DNA from: Ehretia macrophylla
Taxonomy: Eukaryota > Streptophyta > Magnoliopsida > Boraginales > Ehretiaceae
Length of the DNA stretch: 64,000 nucleotides
Reading direction: 5' to 3'
Assembly (NCBI GenBank): GCA_037974665.1
Contig: CM075783.1
Span: 10,793,262 to 10,857,261, forward strand
This document shows positions 59,215 through 64,000 of the stretch, piece by piece; position 1 is the first letter of the stretch; every line of letters begins with the position of its first letter. The translations under genes were made by a program, and so were the position numbers. The notes beneath the pieces were generated by a model that made no database searches, was not told where the DNA came from, and worked only from the letters and a program-made list of their open reading frames with translations.

Positions 59215-59451
59215 TATAAAGATCAATTTTGTACAAAGTGTTTGATGATTTTGTTGCTTTACAGAGATGAGTATAAATACACTAGTTTGCATATTGTAAA
59301 GGAAATACAAATGTACAGCCACAAATCAAGCAATATGAGCCGAATGAAATTAATTGATTGTGTTGGCATATCTTAAGCGATTGTGTTGCATCAGTTATGG
59401 CATGTCTTCAGTGGAGTGAGAGATCTTCGCTAGCATGATTCATTCCTAATA
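59215..59451 (-). repeat. 5' LTR of the minus-strand copia
   Basis: Partner of 54578-54817. It is followed on the outside by the second TATAT copy (59452-59456). Confidence 0.83.
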
Positions 59452-59456
59452 TATAT

Positions 59457-59701
59457 ACTTGATCTATGCATTTTATTCACCTAATTAACTATTTTATGCT
59501 TTAAAATATTTTTGTTTGTTTTAGCATATACTTTTTCTACTGATTAATTTTATTTTTTAGATTAATTCAATTAAATTTTTGGATCACTTTTTTTTGTTTA
59601 TTTTGTGAAAATATGAGTTGTTTTAGTTTAAAAAATATAAGTTGTTTTAGTTTAGAAATTTTTCTTTTTTCAGATTTGAGCTTTTTCAAAGGTGTGTTAG
59701 A
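59457..59701. other. AT-rich spacer
   Basis: T-rich sequence with a short internal repeat (GTTGTTTTAGTTTA, 59621 and 59641). Nothing else recognised. Confidence 0.4.
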
Positions 59702-60198
59702 TGTTGACATGATTTTGTGAGGGATGTCTTTCCTATTTGATCCAAGTTTAGTAGGAAAGCATTTATAGGGCCTTTATAAGATTTTGTATACTTTACTTTT
59801 CTTGAATAGCAATGTCGGGGAAAGTTAGGTGTACTCAGCCTTAATCCTATATTGAAAGGGAGTAAGAAACATAAACAAAGGAAAAGAAGGGGATGGGTAG
59901 GTTATTAGGACAAAAGTATACAAAATTTGATTGCTTCTGTTGAATAGCAGGGTTCGGGAAAGGTAGGTGGATGAAACCTATTAGAAAAGAGCCATCCCAA
60001 GCTAACACTCCTGATATGCTCAACAAACTCCTACAAGATCACTAGCATATACTTCGTGTATAAATAGACTTATCATGTTGTATAGCTTATCACTTAGTTA
60101 CATATTGTCTTATCTTGTTGTATCAGAATGTATATTTGTACCTTGAACATGAATACACGATGCTAAGCCTTATGCTCACTTGAGTGCAAATCTCTTTA
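59702..60198 (+). repeat. 5' LTR of a plus-strand copia (left edge approximate)
   Basis: TGTTGACATG near 59702 is the likely start. A strong TATA box (TATAAATAG) lies at 60059-60067. The end is set by the primer-site-like TAGTATCACAGC at 60199-60210, ten of twelve bases matching the usual site. The 3' LTR is not in the window. Confidence 0.6.
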
Positions 60199-60277
60199 TA
60201 GTATCACAGCTATCATCTCTAATGAGTATTTGATCCTACGCCATTTTTTTTCAGCTCCATTGCTTCATAGCTTTTTC

Positions 60278-60660
60278 ATGGCGTCAACATCTTCTACACC
60301 CTCTAGTCCTAAAACCACTTCATCCCCTACCTAGACCATTGATTCCTTAACCACATTATCTTCATCCCTTGTGGCCATCAATGTTGTGAATCAATTCCCT
60401 CTCAAACTTACACCTATCAACTATTACTCTTGGAAGACGCAATTTGATGCCCTTCTCTACGACTGTGACATCCCCGGCTACATTGAGGATACTCATTCTT
60501 GTCCTCTTGTTATAGTTCTTATTGGTGACAAGGCAACTCCAAATCAGGAGTACACATTTTGGATACACCAAGAGAAATTGTTGCTGCTTGGTATCATGGC
60601 TAACTAAGCCATACCGTTGTTCCCGTCATTCGTTCTTGCACCACATCAACTGCCGCATGG
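60278..60660 (+). pseudogene. Copia gag N-terminus, interrupted by a gypsy insertion
   Basis: From the ATG at 60278 the frame gives a Ser/Thr-rich start with a TAG at 60332-60334. Then comes a clear copia gag start: FPLKLTPINYYSWKTQFDALLY, then YTFWIHQEKLLLLGIMAN. It is closely similar in pattern to the gag of the minus-strand element at 59136-58529, so the two belong to related families. The frame ends by a stop at 60605-60607, with TSTAAW-like remains up to 60660, where the LTR of the next element begins. Confidence 0.82.
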
Positions 60661-61041
60661 TGTTATGATCAAAACTAAGCTAATTGGAAAGATTGAAGAA
60701 ACAGAGAACAATTGTATTGAATTGAGCTAAAAGCTGAAAATTACAGAAATTAACTGAACATAGAGAATAGAGAATATATCCAGATCTTTCTAAATGAAGC
60801 TATTAAGTGTGCATATATAGCCATGTGCTCAGCACTTCTTGGTGAAGAATGACTAACAGAATTTCTATTGCTGACTTACTAAGCCACGAAGTCCTCCAAA
60901 TAGTTAGGCCTTGCCCTAATACGTTTTCCTCTTCTTAGCTATTGTTGGACCCTATTATCAACTTGAGTTGTTGGACTGTCTTGGGCCATAGAGCTTTGTG
61001 GCTTACTCTAGGTTAGCCCTTTTCTTATCATGGGTATAACA
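60661..61041 (-). repeat. 3' LTR of a Reina-like chromovirus, 381 bp
   Basis: Ends are perfect short inverted repeats, TGTTAT at 60661 and ATAACA at 61041. On the minus strand it starts TGTTATACCCATG directly after a purine-rich tract (AGGGGATGG) and the end of pol. The short length suits the Reina clade. The partner LTR lies beyond the right edge. Confidence 0.82.
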
Positions 61042-64000
61042 TTACCATCCCCTACACTACGAACCTTATCCTCAAGATTCAAAGATGGGTATGCCTCCTT
61101 CATTTCCTGTAGATCAATCCATGTGGCCTCTCCTGGTGGAAAATGTTGCCATTCAACCAAGACTTGAACTCTAGGATGTTCTTGTTGCACAATTGTTCTT
61201 GTAGCCAGAATCTTCAAGGGTCCCAACTGAGGTAATGTGGGATAAGGTGGAATAACCACTTGGTGTTGACTTGGAATGTGATTTCCCACTGCTTTTTTTA
61301 ATAGAGATACATGAAAAATATTATGAATCTTAGCAGCCTCAGGTAACTTTAATCAGTATGCTACTGAGCCAATTTGTTCAACCACTTGGAAAGGCCAAAA
61401 AATTTTCTTCCCAGTTTTTTATTACCACGGCCTCGAACAATGAGTTGTCTGTATGGTTGCAAATGAACTAGAATCCAAACACCAATAGCAAACTCCTTTT
61501 GAGTCATCTTCTTATTAGCTTGATGCTTTATACGCAGCTGTGGGCTAACTGTAATTTTTTTTTGAGTTGTGCCAAGATAGTATCCCGCTGTTGTATCTCA
61601 TTGTCAAGCGCCGCATTTGAAGTTGAGTAAAGTAAGTAGTTGGCAATCGTGGGAGGATGCCGACCATATACCGCAAAGAACGAAGTCATTCCGGCGGATG
61701 TATGAAATGCGATATTGTACCAATACTCAGCCCAAGGATGAAATTTTACCCACGACTTCGGAGAATCCATAACAAAACATCTCAAATAGAGTTCCAAGGT
61801 ACGATTAAACCGCTCAGTTTGACCATTGGTTTGAGGATAGTATGAGCTGTTCATATTTAATGAAGTACTGTGTAACTTAAATAACTCCATCCAAAATGAA
61901 TTGATGAACAGTTTATCCCGGTCACTCACTATTGAATGCGGTATACCATGCAACCGAACAATATCCTTCATGAAAATTTCTTCCACATTAACACTTGTTA
62001 TATGTGGCCCCAATGGAGAAAAATAAGCATATTTAGTCCACAACTAAGATTTCCACATAACCTTTCGACATTGGCAACCTTTGGACGAAGTCCATAGAAA
62101 TGTCCTCCCAAACCTGTGACGAAATAGGTAGTGGCTGCAAGAGTCCCGCAGGTGCCAAATTGCTCGATTTTGCTTGCTGGCAGATTAAACAAGAATCCAC
62201 ATAATTTTTGACATCTTGGTTCAACCTCTTCTAGTAACAATTTGCAGCAATGCGCTGAAAAGTTCTCAAGAATCCCGTATGACCGCCCACATGAGAATCA
62301 TGAAATTCACGCAACACAACAAGTTGTAAAGATGAAGGAATTACCAATCTCTTGTTAAAATAAAGCAAACCATTGTGCCAGTTGTAACCTAGCAAACTCG
62401 AGGGATCATGTGCAAACTGTTTGTGCAATAGAATCATCTCATCATCCTATTCATTAGCAATTTACAGTTGGTTCAAGCATTGCAACTCAATGGTGGAAAA
62501 AGCCTGAAAATTAGCTTCAATGGGGTTACGAGATAACGCACCTGCCATAATGTTTTCACGCCCTGACTTATAAACAATACTGAAATCAAACCCTAAGAGC
62601 TTGGTCAGCCATTTTTGTTGGTCCCGTGTTTGAATATTTTGCTCCATCAATGCCTTGAGACTCATTTGATTGGTATAAATGATGAAATGTCGACCAAGTA
62701 ACTGTTGTCGCCATTTTGCAATTGCAATGGTGATTACAAGCATTTCCCTTTGATAAGTTGAACCTGCCTGTAATCATGGGCTCAATTTTTTACTAAAATA
62801 GGCCACTGGCCTTTTGTCTTGCAACAGTATGGCCCCAATGCCCACTCATGATGCATCTATTTCTACAATAAAGGGTCGTGTGAAATCCGGCAAAGCTAAT
62901 ACTAAGGCATTTGTTAAAGCCTTCTATAATTGCTGGAATGCCGTTGTAGCTGCAGGGGTCCAAGAAAAACTATTATTTTTCAAAAGGTCAGTGAGAGGTA
63001 CTGCCAACATAGCATATCCTTTTATAAATCGTCTATAATACCCAGATAAGCCTAGAAATCTGCGAAGGTCCTTGAGATTTGTTGGCATAAGCCACTCCAA
63101 AACAACTTGTACTTTACTCTTATCCATTGAGACCCCTTTCTATGAAATAATATGCCCCAAATATTCAACTTGCTCTTGACCAAATGTGCATTTGGATTGC
63201 TTTGCAAAAAAATGATGGCTCCGCAGTATGTCAAGCACAGTAGTTAGATGTTGCACATGTTGATCAAAATCATTACTATAGACCAATATATCATCAAAAA
63301 ATATGAACACGAATTTCCTCAGAAAAGGCCGAAACGTGTCATTCATGATAGCTTGAAACGTTGAAGGGGCGTTTGTTAACCCGAAAGGCATTACTAAGAA
63401 TTCATAAGGCCCGTTATGGTTACGAAACGTCGTCTTGTGAATATCTTGGGCTTGAAACCGAATCTGATGATACCCCGAGCGCAAGTCCAATTTTGAAAAA
63501 TAGTGTGCGCCATGTAAATCGTCGAGCAAGTCATCTACTATTGGAATTGGAAAGAGATCCTTTATAGTGACTGCATTTAAAGCACGATAATCCGTACAAA
63601 ATCTCCAAGTTCCATCTTTTTTTTTACCAACAATATTAGCGATGAAAATGGGCTATGACTTGGCCTTATAATACCTTCCCTCAATATTTCTTGTACCAAT
63701 CTATCCATTTCAGCCTTCTGAGAATGCGGATAACGATATGGTTTCATATTTACAAGGGCGGAATTAGGTAGAAGGTGAATAGCATGGTCCCTAACCTGCA
63801 AAGAGGGTAAGCTATGTGGGGTGGCGAAAATATATGAGTACTGCTGTATAATCTTTTCAATCATTTTTGGAACTGATGGTGCAAAATTCACAGGCTTTGA
63901 AAGCATCATTAAATTGAAGAATGCTACTACAGACCCTGTAGAATTCATACACCTAATTCTTTTGTACTGCACTCTTGTAATTGAAGGATTTAACTCTCCT
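61042..64000 (-). pseudogene. Reina-like gypsy pol, partial, minus strand
   Basis: The element enters from the right edge. Minus-strand domains in order: start of RT (63972-63577) with RYPHSQKAEMDRLVQEIL; RT core (63529-63140) with [16 protein letters not shown] and [11 protein letters not shown] end (63127-62924); RNase H (62743-62462); integrase zinc region (62437-62033) with HVGGHTG and SCLICQQAK; integrase core with [15 protein letters not shown] and QTERFNRTLE, so Asp, Asp and Glu are kept; and a chromodomain-like end at 61289-61042 with RVQVLVEWQHFPPGEATW. A nine-A run (T-run at 63618-63626) causes a one-base shift between LILLVKKK and the expected DGT segment. Other stops (for example near 62228) confirm inactivity. 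Clade is judged from the RT motif wording and short LTR. Confidence 0.9.

Larger units (their letters stand above)
54578..59451 (-). mobile_element. Complete but inactive Ty1/copia element, minus strand, TATAT target duplication
   Basis: Two LTRs of about 240 bp (54578-54817 and 59215-59451) flank a 4.4-kb internal region with primer site at the right and purine tract at the left. TATAT occurs at 54573-54577 and 59452-59456, so the insertion is complete. The LTRs differ at roughly one base in ten by eye, so the insertion is old. Gag and pol domains resemble the Ale/Retrofit side of copia, with low certainty. Confidence 0.85.

Overview
The window reads as nuclear DNA of a flowering plant, probably a eudicot. 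It is AT-rich, packed with Ty1/copia, Ty3/gypsy (chromovirus), LINE, CACTA and MITE sequences, and holds one recognisable host gene: a two-exon DUF7054 (At4g22758-like) gene at 12331-13486 with plant-type GT-AG splicing. No tRNA, rRNA, CRISPR or prokaryotic operon structure was seen. Everything was read by eye from sequence and translations; family names rest on recalled motif patterns, not on searches.

Layout, left half. 1-2531: 3' part of a copia element (RT-RNase H plus 3' LTR) sitting in a CACTA subterminal region that ends near 3239. 3439-5799: a complete 2.36-kb solo LTR flanked by TTTTG. 5805-7889: unassigned DNA and a decayed CACTA end with a transposase-associated domain on the minus strand. 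7960-10100: a diverged direct duplication whose two copies have each collected different MITEs. 10130-11489: a 5'-truncated, dead LINE ending in poly(A). 11490-13700: the host gene. 13700-15070: ordinary intergenic DNA. 15074-17310: a second direct duplication, again with MITEs in one copy, including families shared with the first region.

Centre. 17440-37600 is a nest. A Tat-like gypsy element (LTR about 17440-18122, gag start at 19741-20044 and again from 37328) received what looks like a solo LTR (18123-19740) and then a 17.3-kb insertion (20045-37322). That insertion is the most notable object in the window: LTR - gag-pol - LTR - gag-pol - LTR, two full Tekay/Del-type chromoviruses in tandem sharing the middle LTR. 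Its period is exactly 7424 bp, both polyprotein frames are open, and a single TCACA target-site duplication flanks the whole array.

Right half. 39015-39400 is another CACTA end. 39650-48722 is an older, stop-ridden Tekay-like element with a truncated 3' LTR. 48723-52134 is a decayed CACTA (TNP2 fragments, minus strand) carrying a MITE with an 8-bp target duplication. 52300-53220 is copia debris. 54578-59451 is a complete but dead copia element on the minus strand with TATAT target duplications. 59702-60660 is the 5' end of a related copia on the plus strand, cut in its gag by a minus-strand Reina-like chromovirus (60661 to beyond 64000).

Apart from the DUF7054 gene, the coding sequences here are parts of self-replicating elements rather than a host pathway. 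Only the two tandem Tekay polyproteins look as if they could still be functional. I found no clear new enzymatic or defence system; the novelty is structural.
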